This document shows, piece by piece, positions 45,508 through 57,872 of a DNA stretch of 64,000 nt. Below the pieces are notes generated by a model. It was not told the origin of the DNA and ran no database searches. It saw only the letters and a list, made by a program, of their open reading frames with translations. This DNA is from Alitta virens (lineage: Eukaryota; Annelida; Polychaeta; Phyllodocida; Nereididae), in assembly GCA_932294295.1 (NCBI GenBank), contig OW028576.1:27969227-28033226 (forward strand), read 5' to 3'. Every line of letters starts with the position of its first letter. Within the stretch, counting starts at the first letter, position 1. The position numbers and the translations under genes are program-made.

Positions 45508-45703
45508 TGTACTTTGTCAATACACTTCTGTGCTTTTCAGTGCAGAAAAACCAGAATAAGTGTTTGTACTTCGTCAGTACAGCCTTTATTTTCAGAAGCC
45601 AACTGCTGATATATTGCACTTTGGCAGTGCAAATGTGTACTTAGTCAGTACAAGAAAAGCAGAACTGTACTTTTTCAGTACAAACAAATGCTAAGTCAGC
45701 ACA
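45508..45703 (+). repeat. Array of small inverted-symmetric hairpin motifs
   Basis: A 17-nt unit with arms TGTACT and AGTACA recurs at 45,508, 45,565, 45,615, 45,636 and 45,666, with a shortened unit at 45,689. The unit at 45,615 has TGCACT pairing with AGTGCA, a two-sided change that keeps the stem. It lies in the leader between the primer site and gag of element B. Confidence 0.75.
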
Positions 45704-46242
45704 AATAGTCAGTGACACAACATGACTTATCTGCACAAACTTTTGGGAGCACCCCCTATATGACCTTGAGATCAAGGACTGTAGGCCGTCCTACAGAAGC
45801 CTCAAATTTGCCTAGAAACTTAAGAGACTCTCTGTGAAGGCCTGAAGATTTCCAGAGGACGCCTGCAAGACTTTTTCCAATGAGCCATGGGTCAAAATCT
45901 TCCTAAGAAGGGATCAGGGAACTGGATCAAGATGAAAGACACAGGCAGATAGGACCTAGTTCATTAACTCCAGCTAAACTCCAGCCCAGCACACATAGTT
46001 AGGTACCAGCATCCTGGGCTCCTTTCTCAGTCAGACAGGACTCAGGCAGACAGGACTCTGTTGCTAGTTACTGGCACCCTGGATCTACATCAGACCTATT
46101 TCACAGATGGCAGAATAGACCTCTGCTACCAGAGAGACCAACAGACCATGACTTCATTAGACATGAGTCAAGAGAGCCCCAAGACTGGGATGTATACAGA
46201 CACCAGCTCATTAGACAGTCACTGACTGACTGGCCATTACCC

Positions 46243-47143
46243 ATGCACCATGTCCATGCACCTGTTGTCAGGCCATATCTAGGTCTTGATGCCCATGCCT
46301 CTGCAGATAATAGGTCATATAGCTACCCAATTCATGGTCCGTCTAATATACACAGACCAATGTCTCCCATTTCTGGAGGTCAAAAGGTCAGACGGAGGCC
46401 CATAAAAGAAGTGTTGCCCCCATCCTTTAATGGGAAGTCTAACTAATTGCTGAGTTTGTAGAAGACTTTACCAGGGTAGCTGACTATAATAGCTGGGATA
46501 GTGAAAACAGGAAATTCCATTTGTGAATAATATAGTGGGAAAACAATGCCCACTCCTGCAACTTTTGAAGATCTTTTGCATAAACTGCTGTCAGTTTCTA
46601 ATAATGAGAGATCTTTGGAGACTTACAGGGATCAATTAGCCGTGATCAAGAGAGATCAATCCATAGATCTTGAGACCTTTGGTCATTACCTGTATGATCT
46701 TGTAAGAAAGGCCCATCCTCAGGCTGTACCTGATGAGCAGGAAAGAATAGCCAGAGATCGCTTCCTGGAGACAGCTGGATCCCACAATATTTTTGCGTGG
46801 CTGAAAGCTAACAAGCCTACGTAGAACTGTGCAGGGCGCCATTGACCTGGCTATACAGTTTCAGCAGGCTACTGCAGTTAACTGCACCAAGAAATCAAAA
46901 GGGGATGCTGCACAAGGTGAACTCTCACTTACCAACCTGTTAATATCACAAGAGGTAGGCCTGGCCACGCAGGTTGCTGCAATTGATAATCCCCAGGGCC
47001 CTGCATTGTCTGCAGACAGCTCTGTTCACCAGCAGCTGAAGACTTTAGCTGACCAGGTCAAAGCCCTCACAGAGCAGCTTCGATTCTGGCCCATGGGCAA
47101 GAACCCTCTAGGTGTTTTGGCTGTAACCAGCCAGGGCATTTAA
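46243..47143 (+). pseudogene. Element B gag remnant
   Basis: Two or three frames carry a gag-like capsid region (YRDQLAVIKRDQSIDLETFG, ERIARDRFLE). A zinc-knuckle remnant near 47,115 has lost part of its Cys/His set. In-frame stops and frameshifts occur near 46,443, 46,500 and 46,824. Confidence 0.7.
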
Positions 47144-47194
47144 AGTGAAATTGTCCAAACAATTCACAGCCCAAGCCTTTTAAACTAAAAACTG

Positions 47195-50100
47195 TTGTCT
47201 GGAAGGGAGGATGAATGTTGGCCAGGTTTTCAACTGGGGCAGTTTTGGCCAGTTGCTACAGTCTTAGACCAGCATGTCGCGTGGTATTTGACTGTTTATT
47301 TTGGGTCAAAAGCAGCAAACCTGCTAGTTGATTCTGGTGCTCAAGTCACCATGATGAGTAAAGCCATGTATGACCGGCTAGCCCCTAGTTATCGTCCTCA
47401 TTTGACTCCTATGAAATGGCCGATGAACACGGCCAATGCAGGTCAAATTACCACTGATGGGAATGCTACATTTGTCATAGAGTTAGCTAGATGTAGATTT
47501 ACAGCTGTAGTGCAGACATTATTGTAGCTGACATGGGTGGCCTTCCAGGAGTCTTTGATATCTACTTTTTAGTTAAACATGATGCTATTCTCCACTGTAG
47601 GACTGGATCCCTGGAAATTGGTCATGGGAGATGCCCAGATGAAGGTGGACAGGTGGCCCTCACAGAAGCCACAACTCTGTTGCCTGGGCATGTAAGGTGG
47701 GGAAATAGCACAGGATTTTATGATGTAATTGAACCTATTACAGAAGTCCGCAACATGGAGGGCATTTTGCTGCCCAAGTATGTGATAAACAGGTCATGTG
47801 AGTCCCTCCCACTAGAGCTCACCACTGTGAGTGGGAGTGTTAGGACTTTGGCTAAAGGACTTATGCTGGCCCATTTGGATCCAGTAGACATGGTCCATGA
47901 CAAGCCTGTTAATTCATCATCCATATTTGCATGCTCAGTGGATCCTGGCCCTTGTTAGGAGTTGCTTGAGCACTTACAGCCATTAATAGATGGGGCAGTT
48001 GATTTATCCAACACTAAGAAGCAGATAGTAAGCAAACTCTTGCTTGAATATGAACACTGCTTTGAGGGTGAAAAGTATGGACAGTCAAACACAGAATTAA
48101 TACAGGAGACCAAGCTCCAATCAATGTGCCACCTCAGAGGTTGGCCTGGGCCCAGCGATGTGCACTTGGGGAGAAGGTGGACAAGATGCCGGCTAGGGGG
48201 TTTATTGAGCCCAGTGACAGCCCATGGTCCTCTCCACCAGTGCTGGTGAAGAACCAGTGCTGGTGAAGAAGAAGGAAGCTATCATTTCTGTGTTGACTAA
48301 AGGAAATTAAATGGCGTCTGCCGCCGTGATGCATATCCACTCCCACGGATTGATGACTGCCTTGATAGTTTGGCTGGAGCAAAATGATTCTGCACCCTTG
48401 ATCTTTCATCAGGGTATTGGCAGGTTGCCATGGATGAGGCAGGAAAAGCAAAGACTGCTTTTACCACTCCCAGAGGTCACTGCCAGTTCAAGGTCATGCC
48501 ATGTGGGGTCACAAACGGACCTGCTACATTGGAGCGACTCATGGAGTTGGTTTTACGTGGTATGAACACTGAACAGTGCCTCTGCTACATGGATGATGTA
48601 ATAGTCTGTGGCCAGACTTTTGAAGCTACCATAGCCCACTTGAAAGAAGACTTTGACACACTGGGTGCTGAAGGCCTGCACTTAAAACCTAGCAAGTGTG
48701 AGCTATTTAGAACAGAAGTGGCTTTCTTAGGTCATGTGGTGGGTAGGCAAGGAGTGCGGCCTGATCCCAGGAAAATTGAAGTAATTTTCAAGTGGCCCCC
48801 ACCTGTGGATGTGCATGAACTCAGAAGCTTTATTGGCTTTGCATCCTACTACAGGAAATATGTGCCAGCTTCTCAGAAGTAGCTGCACCTCTAAATGCAC
48901 TGACACAGAAAGAGACAATTGGAACTCTGATTGCCAGAGTGCATTTGAAACACTGAAATAGGCTCTCGTCTCTGCTCCAGTGTTTGCACTACCAAGAGAG
49001 GGTTGTCAGGTGATACTGGACACTGAAAAGGTATTGCTCTACATACAAGGAGCTCTTGGCAATAGTCAAAATGGCTAAAATGTTTCGGCCACTTATATGG
49101 TCAGCCCAACGTCATCGTGTCTGGTTGCAACATTTCAATAATGTGGAAGGTTTGCTGGCCTATTGGATGGCTGCTCTCATGGAATATGACTTCAAGATAG
49201 AGCACAGGGAAGGCAAGGAACACATCAATGCAGATGGATGCTCTGGCATCACAGTCAGATCCTGATGAAGCTCATGAAACACCTGTTTGTGCACAGATTA
49301 AGGCCTGGAACATCAGGCATGGCTTTGACAGTCACAAGTATACACAAGTTGACATGCTACTGCAGTGCCACCACTAGGCAGAAGGCAGAACCTCAGTCAC
49401 CTGAGTGATCCAACTGGCTCTGACAGCCAAATAGGAGTGCCCCCAAGGTCTCTGTGATCCATGTCTGCAGTCAGCTCAAACAGAAGACAATGACCTCAGA
49501 CAGGTCAGGGAGTGGCTTAAGAAAGGTGAAAGACCTCCATTCAATACAATCACTCTTGCAGGGCCTCAGCTAAAAATTATCTGAGGTCAGTTTAATTGTC
49601 TCCAACCGAGCAATGGAAAAATTGCGCGCACTTGCAAAATACCCAATGGAGAAGCTCAGGAGGCAATTTTTTGAATTTCTCCACTCCTCACAACTCGGAG
49701 GTCACATGGGTATCAACAAAACCATTGCTAAAGTCAGGAGTCGTTTTTACTGGCCTGGGTATAGGGATGACATTTTCAGGTGGTGTCATTGGTGTGATCC
49801 ATGTCAAAAATGCAAAGTCAGCACCCAAAGTCTGCAGCAGACGCCAGTGGGGAATCCCCTAGAGCATGTCGTCATCGACATATTAGGCCCTCTCCCTGAA
49901 ACTGAAGCTGGCAAAAAGTACATAATGGTCATTGTAGACTACTTTACAAAATGGACTGAGGCTTATGCTTTGCCAGACAAGAAGTCTATGACTGTTGCTG
50001 ATGCACTTGTTCATTGTGCGATTTGGCTGTCCTCTGCAATTGCACTCAGACCAAGTTCCTTGTTTTGAAGCAGAACTTTTTAAAGACCTCTGTAAAACGC

Positions 50101-50639
50101 TAGGCATAGGCAAGCCCAGAACAACTCCCTATCACCCCCAGTTGGATGGTATGGTAGAGAGATTCAATAGGTCTTTACAAGACATGCTAGCTAAATTAGT
50201 TGATGAGGACAAATCTAATTGGGATGATCTCCTTCCATATGTAATGTGTGCTTATAGATCCTACCCCCATGAATCAACAGGTATAACACCCAACCGGATG
50301 ATGTTAGGTCGAGAATCCGACCTTTCTGTTGACCTTGTGTTTGGCTGTGATGTCCCGGATGAGAGGTCCTGCCCAGTGGAGCATGTGGAATGGGTGAGAG
50401 ATGCATTGGCGACCTCACATGATTTGGCTAGGCAAGAAAGAGAAGCCAGACATTACAACAAGCTGTCAGGTGATCCTGTCTACAAAATTGGGGGTACTTT
50501 TATTTTACCTATAGCCAACAGAAAGGTAGGCCTTAAATTTCTGGGGCCTTACAAGGTGATAAGACAGGTTAATGAAGTCTCCTATGAGATTGAAGCCCAT
50601 GGATCAGGGAAGAGAAAGACTGTGTATGTCAAAAGCTGA
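47195..50639 (+). pseudogene. Element B pol remnant
   Basis: Protease, reverse transcriptase, RNase H and integrase pieces appear in order but in changing frames. Breaks lie near 47,527, 47,958, 48,300, 48,882 and 50,020. The RT palm is best kept at 48,430-48,882 (YMDD, FLGHVVG, LRSFIGFASYYRKY). The integrase part at 49,613-50,639 shows HMGINKT, the CDPCQKC finger, DILGPLPETEAGK and HPQLDGMVERFNRSL. It cannot be expressed as one protein. Confidence 0.85.
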
Positions 50640-51270
50640 CTATTATTGTGTAGTGTGATTATGCATGATTGCATAATAGGAACGTGACCGGCTCACTTGT
50701 TGAACACCCCAACCAGCCCCACCCTTGCAGAGGTTGCTAAAAACTTGTCCTAAAAGTTGAACTCTTGCATTAATCTTATGATCAAGTCGGGTAAAAGATG
50801 TAAGTATTGTGAAAATGCTCAAAGTTTGTTTGTGTCATATAGAGTTAGATAAACAGCTAGAATAAACAAAACCATTTTGCTGCTTAAATAACCACCTAAA
50901 ATGCACTTTTCAGTTTATAAATCTTATGCCCTTAATAATTTTATGATGCTTAGCCAGCATCTGCAATTACATAACAGGTGAGTCGAAAACAAGACAGACA
51001 TTTACGGTCTAATAAACCCATCTATTGTTTATGACTCTCCTTGAGTGTCTCAAAGGGCTAGCTCACTTTGAGGACAGGAGGGGTTATGTGAGTTAATATG
51101 TCATAGGATGCTGGTGGCTGATCGGCATCCCTGTGATGTATGACAGACTTGGGGTGGTCAAGCGGAACGGGGAATTAAGTGACATCAGCCCCAGGGGTGG
51201 TTACAGGGAATCATGTAACCAATCAAATTGGTCATATTTTGATTGACCCTAGATGGAGCTCAGCTTGACC
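50640..51270. other. Element B tail and flank
   Basis: No gene is seen. The sequence around 50,640-51,060 is presumably the 3' untranslated part of element B. The stretch 51,080-51,270 may be a truncated LTR but shows no match to the 5' side. Confidence 0.4.
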
Positions 51271-51325
51271 AATGAGGTTGTCACGCGAAATTTCCGCGGG
51301 GAGGCGCTGCGACCGATCCTACCGT
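51271..51325. repeat. Left terminal inverted repeat
   Basis: The inner 12 bases CGATCCTACCG plus neighbours and the outer AATGAGGTT match the right end in reverse complement. The middle part has mismatches and small gaps. Confidence 0.75.
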
Positions 51326-51418
51326 GCGCATTATCGCTCGATTGTAGAACGTATGTAAACAAGCTTGTGTAGCTGAAGTGTTGTGTTCGTTTTTTCAAGT
51401 AACCTTTGACCAAACACA

Positions 51419-54064
51419 ATGACAACTAAATATACTGAGTGGAAGTGTTTAGAACTGATAGCAGAGCTCAAGAACAGGGGAAAATCCACGTCGGGAAGAA
51501 AGAAAGATTTGATTACAAGGTAAATAAACACGGTCTATGTCTATGTACTAAGATAACAACATGTGTTTACTCACATAACACATGGCATCAACAAACGAAA
51601 TTTAACATCATTGCACAAAATATATTTACAACTATGGTCATTGTATGTGTTTTATTGCCTTTATAAATTCAATAATAATGCATATTTATATTTATTTATT
51701 AATTGTTATTGACATGTGGTTTTGCATCATAACAATACACGTACAGCAATGCCAGCATGCATGGATATCAATATTTCATCATGTATTTATTATGGGTGCA
51801 TGTACTGTACACTGCACAGTCTGAAAGCTGTGAAATACTTATAAATTACTTAATATGGATTTCTAAAAAATTTTTTTATTATTATACACAGACTGGAGTC
51901 ACTGGACAAGATGGGCATTTCTGAGAAAGTGGGAGAAAAGGCCAGAGAATTTTGGATGACAGTGCCAGGTCCAGAACTATTTACTGATGTACACAATGGC
52001 ACAGAAATTCCAAATGTTCTCATGAAGAGAATACAAGAATATCTTCAATCCAATGAAAAACAATTTGAAGAAAAGTGCAAAGACATGTATGAAGAAAGGT
52101 AATTCTGCAGTTCTCCAAAATCTTTTTGTTTGCTTAATATGGACATATATACTTATTTTACATTTTTACTACTGGTGTGTTGATAATTTTACACCAATTA
52201 CATTAACCAAAAGTATTTTTTACTTTATTTGATGTTTATATCTATACAATAAATGGTATAACTCCGTTTCAGATACATTCGGTATGTGCGTCAAGCAAAA
52301 CAGGGTACCACTTCATTTTTGAAAGGACAAGTGTGGTCCGAATACCCCAAGTCTACCTCTTATACAGTTGATGTCAGAGTTGATGCCTTTGGAGTTATTG
52401 AGGAATGTCAGTGTACATGCACCGCAGGAGAAGGACCATCTGGGCATTGCAAACATATTGCTACCTTACTCTATGGCCTAATGATATTTTCCTCTACTGG
52501 TGATATGCTGACAGAACAGACCTGCACACAAGTAAGTTGTGATATTCTTATGGAATATATTGGTAAATGAATAAAAGCAGCACCAAATAAGAATAAAATC
52601 AATATTAGGATTAAGCAAATTTATGATTAACACCCAAAAACTATTTTTCTAGAGACTTCAAACCTTTCACCACGCAAAACCCTACAAAGGTTCCCCTATG
52701 AAGACCAGCCACCTCGCAATGCTCAGAAAAAAGGAATGGGAGTTTGATCCACAGCCTGTGCAGAGGAGGAACATGACTGGCTATCCAGATTTGTTCAGGA
52801 ACAAAGTATTAAATTTTGTTGTGAGTATCTTTCAATGCAGTTGTTCAAAGTTTCAGCACTTAAGCTTTTGTTATCAGACATATGTATGCTGTTTAAAATT
52901 ATAAATGAACTATTGGTAAATAGGCATTTGGAAAGTTAACTGCTGTGGCAAATAGATGGCTTTCATGTAAGGCTTTAATCAGTATATTACTGTGACAGAT
53001 AGGCCCATATGGTTGGCCCATATGGCTGGGTGTACTTGTTCAATTTGTATATGTTATGTTTTTGTGCACGTGTCACATAATTAAAAATACTCTCTACATA
53101 TGCAGAAAATTTACCACAAGGAATGCTTTAAGTATTCATCTGCGTCAAGCTAAACAGTGCTTTGCATAATTCTATACTTTCTTTTCAGGATGTTCGAAAA
53201 ATGCCCGTACAGATGTTGTACCCTCCAGCAAATCCCATAACAACAAATTTTATGCATGACTATGCTGGCAGAAGTGATGACCGCTTCTTTCAGGATAACA
53301 AGGTACTTGTCTGTTAAGATCACCTTAATAATAATCGAACAATGAATGCTAGATTTATTTAAGCTCAGACGAATGATTTTTTTCAGCCGGAATCAATTAC
53401 CAAGGAGGAAAAAACTTGCATCGAAGAAAATACACTCGGTCAAGTACAAAATAAGGAGTGGATGCTGCAACGACAACATCGGCTTACATCATCCAGTTTT
53501 GGCCGCATCTGGAAAGCTACATCTGCAAACAACCTTCATGCTTTGGCCAGAAGTTTCATACACAAAAAGCATTTTTCATCAAGGGCAACTTCTCATGGCA
53601 TTAAATATGAAAGTGTTGCCGTGGAGGCATTTGAGCGCATCACTGGACACAAAACTGTGGAATGTGGGCTTTTTGTGGATTCCACAAATCCATGGTTGGC
53701 GGCTTCTCCTGACCGACTGGTAGACAGTGACACCATCCTGGAGGTGAAATGTCCCTTCGCCGCCAAGGACAAGATGATTAATCCAACCAATGTACCTTAT
53801 GTAAAGTTTGGTGACAAAGGTATGACGCTATGACATGACCATCAGTATTACTATCAAGTACAAGGACAACTCATGTGTACCAACTACTCCAGATGCCTGT
53901 TCATTGTGTTTACCTTAGTGGACTTCAAAATCATTGAAATCGCCAGAGATGACCAGTTTATTATTTCCATGGTCAAGAACTTGGAGTCATTCTACAAACA
54001 ATACTTTAGATCAGCTCTTATAAGCAAGTTTGTATTTAAATCATATGATAAATACTTTGTGTAA
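51419..54064 (+). pseudogene. Transposon SAP-SWIM-YqaJ protein, one internal TGA
   Basis: Exons: 51419-51519, 51892-52098, 52273-52531, 52653-52820, 53189-53302, 53387-54064, all phase-consistent, giving about 508 codons. Order: SAP-like DNA-binding helix pair (LIAELKNRGKSTSGRKKDLI) at the N-terminus; a SWIM-type zinc finger (CTC...GHCKH, about 52,410-52,455); and a YqaJ-type nuclease domain (TSSSFGRIW, GIKYESVAVEAFE, WLAASPDRL, LEVKCP). The Glu, Asp and Glu-x-Lys residues expected of the nuclease core are visible. A TGA at 53,831-53,833 interrupts the domain shortly before a stretch containing YYYQVQGQL, which continues in the same frame. It is probably a nonsense mutation. In ISL2EU elements this protein is thought to assist transposition; its exact role is unknown. 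Confidence 0.78.
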
Positions 54065-54683
54065 TTGTTAAAACCAATAGACTTGGAATTTAAATGAAGG
54101 AAAATCCGTTCAACTTTCAGTTTGATAAGTACTTTATTATTGTAACAAAATACTTTGTTAATGTGCCTGTTAAGACACATTATATTTTACAATTTAAAGT
54201 GAAAAGTAAACACATAGCTTCCACGGTTTTACATTATATGTGAAAAAGAAGACAGTTGAGGATTATATTGAAGATTGCAATATACCAAATTGTTACTCAT
54301 GCCAATTTAATAGGCCTACAAATCAAAATTACCTGTCAGAATCTTCTACTTTTACGCAAATTTCCTTTTATTACATTAAACTTGTAACTGTATACTCTTC
54401 CCTAAAGCGGCATGTCATTAAGCCTTTGGGAAGAATAGCTTTATTCATTAAACAATAAAACAATCATGTTTACTTCTACTTTGTAATCATTGTATCTCAT
54501 CTGATTTATGCTCAGAGCGTGACAACTTTTTTAGATTGCTCTATTGAAATCATTAAAGGTCAATTAGATATTGTCGTACATTTTTTTAAAATTTATATTA
54601 CATATCTTGTTATAACAAACTCCAGAGTGTCATAAAAAATTAATGTTTTTTATAATCAGGCATCATCAGGTACGATGCACCTT
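54065..54683. other. Gap between the two convergent transposon genes
   Basis: AT-rich, with an AATAAA at about 54,455 that could serve the plus-strand gene. Nothing else is recognised. Confidence 0.5.
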
Positions 54684-56713
54684 CTAAAATTGCAGAGTAC
54701 AAATACAACTTTTATGATTCGTGATGCAAGAGAAGACTATGTGACTCATTGGCTGAGTAAGAATCTTATATGTTTTGGCCAGTCCGATTATCCGCTCCAC
54801 ATGTACTCTCTTGCTGGCTATCTTGCGGTCCTTCTTGACGTCTTCCGCAGCAAGTCTGTTTCTTTTCTTAACGAAAGTCAGAATGTTCAGGCGGACTTGA
54901 TATGGCAAGAAAAGGTCCTCGACATTAGAACCTTTATCCGTCATGATTTCATCAACCTGATCACACATTGTGGGCAGACCAGAACGTTCACAAATCTGTC
55001 TGTCACTTGTGGATCCACCGTAGGCTGGTGAAACATAGGACACAAGTCCTGCAGGAGTGATGCCAACTAAAACTTTGACTGTGTTGCGCTTTTTGTAGGT
55101 TGAAAAAGTCGCTTGCTGGGCCACTGGTTGCTTTGGTTTCATGATTGGGCATTCTGTGCCATCTATAATCACTCTGGTGTTAGGGAATTTCTCACTGAAT
55201 CCACTTGGAGCAAAATAATGAACCAGTTCCCTGGAAGGCCATCAGTTTATCTCCTCCCACTGCACATACATAAAATTAGTCCATGTGATGAACACATTGC
55301 TAACCTGCTTTTCAGGTATATCAAACTGAATGCTCAGTTCTGCATTTGCAGAGTGCAGTCTTAATTTGATTAATGTCAGGAGGAATCGGTCTTTCACAGA
55401 GAGTGCAGGTGGAGGTCCGTATAGGTAATTAAGCTTGAGTGCTGCAGGACCAAGGGTATCTAGTACGAGGCAAAACTTTCTATATGACTCCAGGCCGGTG
55501 AAGTAATGCAACTGGTCATCCGAAAATCGTTTTGCAGAGTAAAGCTGGACAGGTGACGTGATAGTTTGTGTGCTGGTGGTTGACGTAACATTCACAGGAG
55601 CTGAGCCTGTGTTATCCTCATCTGCAAGGTAAAATAACCGTTTTATAGAATGATGACAGAGTATTATTTACTCTCACAAAATAATAAATACAGAATAAAT
55701 GATGAAAGTAAAGACACGCACCTGGATGTATTTCTTCCATGGTGTCAATTCCTCATGACTTATGCTTTCCACAGCCAGTCGTGCCTCTTGCTTCTTTCTC
55801 ATCAGCAGCAACTTGCCTCTTCAAGGCTCGCAAGTTTCTTCTGCTTAGTTCCAGGCTGTCATTTTTGCTCCATGCAAATACAGTAGGCACAGCATTCTGC
55901 TTCAACTGTCGCTTAGCAGGGACCAGACCTGTCAAATTAAAAGTGAGCATACATCAATGTCATTGACTATAGTAGAGAATCGCGTACACTGTGAAAAAAT
56001 GAATACATTTAAAATAGGCCTGTACACCTTTATCTTTATAACAATACGGTAATATCAGGATACAGTACAGTAAAGCCAATACGATATGTGTCATGATACG
56101 TATCACTAAGCTATATCTATGAAAAATGCCTACAATACTGACAATCCACTATGAAATGTATTGAACTAATCTTAATGGAATAATTCAAACTGTTGTTTAA
56201 TGTCAATACAATTAAAAGTGCGACTGATCTTTTTCTAAAAGCATCAGAACATCTTGGTAGCAGGTGTCTTATTTACTCAAAATTTTTAAATATTACTGCT
56301 GTGCATAATTGTCAATAGGTGCATGTACCTGTAGGTATGTACTTAATATCTCGGAGATTCTCTTACCAGCTTACTGTGGTGTTTACAAATTACTACAATA
56401 CACAATGTGTAATACAAATTACATGAATTGTAATAATAACACAACAGGTATGTGCACTCCTCAATCTCCTAAACTAGTTAGAACATTACATTGTTTATTC
56501 ACACTTACCAAGGTAACTTGTCTGGACATAACTATCTTCTGTGAAATGACTCCTGCACACAACAGCAGCTGGTCCAGGCACCCAAATTGTACCTTGTTTA
56601 TCAGGCCTATCACGCTTAATTTTGATGAGCCAGTCTCTCAAAACTTGTGGTCTAGCCTTGGGAAACCTGTGCCCCCCTTGGTTAGTGCATAACGGAACAG
56701 AACACTGAGGCAT
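54684..56713 (-). pseudogene. Transposon THAP-DDE transposase, two internal TGAs
   Basis: Exons: 56713-56509, 55928-55722, 55621-54684, phase-consistent, about 449 codons. Order: an N-terminal THAP zinc finger (MPQCSVPLC...VVCRSHF, C2CH) for binding the transposon ends, with the usual closing AVPTVF in the second exon; a helix-turn-helix region (about 55,560-55,290); and an RNase H-fold DDE_Tnp_4 domain with VIIDGTECP, IMTDKG and HVERIIG supplying the D, D and E. In-frame TGA codons at 55,753-55,755 and 55,242-55,244 break it, although reading continues in the same frame after each. The gene is convergent with the YqaJ gene. Confidence 0.8.
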
Positions 56714-56813
56714 AATTGATAATCAGAGCAGAACGACACAAGAGCTTTTCTATTCAACTGGGTCAGTCAGCCATGTAAACAAATAGCTACAAATACTGCT
56801 TCAGTAGCTTTCG

Positions 56814-56868
56814 GTAGGATCGCTAGTGGCGACGCCTGGGGGGAATTTTGGCAAGGCAGAACCTCATT
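56814..56868. repeat. Right terminal inverted repeat
   Basis: In reverse complement this matches the left end at its outermost nine bases and at CGATCCTACCG on the inner side. I could not settle a target-site duplication. Confidence 0.75.
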
Positions 56869-56918
56869 AGAAAGCATCAGTGGGAATTTCTGGTTGAGGT
56901 CCAGCATGCCAAGATCAG

Positions 56919-57523
56919 AGTTTAAAAGGCATAGGCCTTTTGCTCTTTTGTTTAGCTAAATAATTATTAGTGAATTTAAATGTGGCAGATGGCCATCACT
57001 GATTACAGTTTCATCTGAACAATGAGAAGGTCATTTCATGTGGCAGGGGATCCATCACTGGGCCCTGGCCAGCTGGTCAGATTGTGCACCACTGCTTGAT
57101 CTTGATCCTGTTGGCAGAAGTGGGATCAAGGATGGATGGATCTTCTTGTCCTAATGACTGTGCACTCTCCAGGGAGGTGGAGTTAATGAGGAGAGGAGGG
57201 TGCAGGTCTGATTGCCTACCACCTGTCCTGTGTGACCAAGGGAACTGTAAAATGAATGGTTTGCACTTGGCTGCTTGGTTGTGGGGGGTGTGCATGGTAT
57301 ACTGATGAGGAAGTTGATTGATGATTGAGATTGATGGCCCCTCAATTGAGGAGGGGCATGTGCATTGTTGAAATGGTATAAATAATAAACATGGAAAGTT
57401 TTGGCATCTTGCAGAGCAGAGCAGCTTGACACAACTTATTGTTTGAGTTATCATTTTGTTGATGAGACCATGAACAACTGGAAGGAGACATAACATGTCA
57501 CTAACTACACTGAGGATTTTACA
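56919..57523 (+). repeat. Element C 5' LTR (about 605 bp)
   Basis: It starts near TTTAAAAGGCATAGGCC, similar to the start of the element A LTR, and ends GATTTTACA. A TATAAAT box lies at 57,377. It begins only about 50 bp beyond the ISL2EU-like transposon. Confidence 0.75.
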
Positions 57524-57524
57524 T

Positions 57525-57542
57525 TGGTGACCCCAACGTGAT
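57525..57542 (+). other. Element C primer-binding site (tRNA-Trp)
   Basis: TGGTGACCCCAACGTGAT matches the tRNA-Trp complement in 17 of 18 positions. Confidence 0.85.
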
Positions 57543-57872
57543 CTGTTTGGAATTGGAAATCACAGAAGAGGAAAGAAAGGTCATGGAGAAAATGGACATC
57601 ACTTTGGACATTCAATAATTACAGATTGAGATACAATCAAGACTGCAAGGTCTGAATGCTAAGGAACTAGAGGAATTAATGAGCTATATTGACCTGCAAA
57701 TGAGGAGTCAGAACTTGGAAATTCCCACTCTTCATCACTCAAGGGTGCCTGAGGCTGTTTTTATGCTGGTATGTTTGGCACAAGTACGAATGGGCATATG
57801 ATAAAATTGGACAGTGAGTAAACAATCTAGAAAAATTGTCGCAATAGGAATGCCTATTTGAAAGCGGTCAGG

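Larger units (their letters stand above)
45454..51080 (+). mobile_element. Element B: decayed Ty3/gypsy retrotransposon
   Basis: The element carries broken gag (46,243-47,143), protease (LLVDSGAQVTMM, about 47,320), reverse transcriptase (YMDDVIV near 48,585), a shortened RNase H (about 48,900-49,260) and integrase (49,613-50,639). It is a different lineage from element A: no env, a different primer site, and YMDD instead of YVDD. A purine-rich tract at about 51,068-51,078 may precede a lost or truncated 3' LTR. The ISL2EU-like transposon begins about 190 bp further on. Confidence 0.85.
51271..56868. mobile_element. ISL2EU-like DNA transposon with two convergent genes
   Basis: Imperfect terminal inverted repeats of about 55 bp bound the element: the left end reads AATGAGGTT...GCGACCGATCCTACCG, and the reverse complement of the right end reads AATGAGGTT...CTAGCGATCCTACCG. 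Inside lie a plus-strand SAP-SWIM-YqaJ gene and a minus-strand THAP-DDE transposase, meeting tail to tail. A THAP/DDE_4-type transposase paired with a YqaJ-nuclease protein is the pattern I know for ISL2EU elements. Three in-frame TGA codons suggest this copy is inactive. Confidence 0.8.

Noticed and set aside
51080..51270. 3' LTR of element B
   Set aside because: It follows a possible polypurine tract, but I find no match to the sequence before the primer site at 45,459, so the LTR pair cannot be supported.
53831..53833. TGA read as selenocysteine in the YqaJ gene
   Set aside because: No SECIS-like structure is evident, the position is not a known redox site, and the transposase gene of the same element carries similar TGA breaks.
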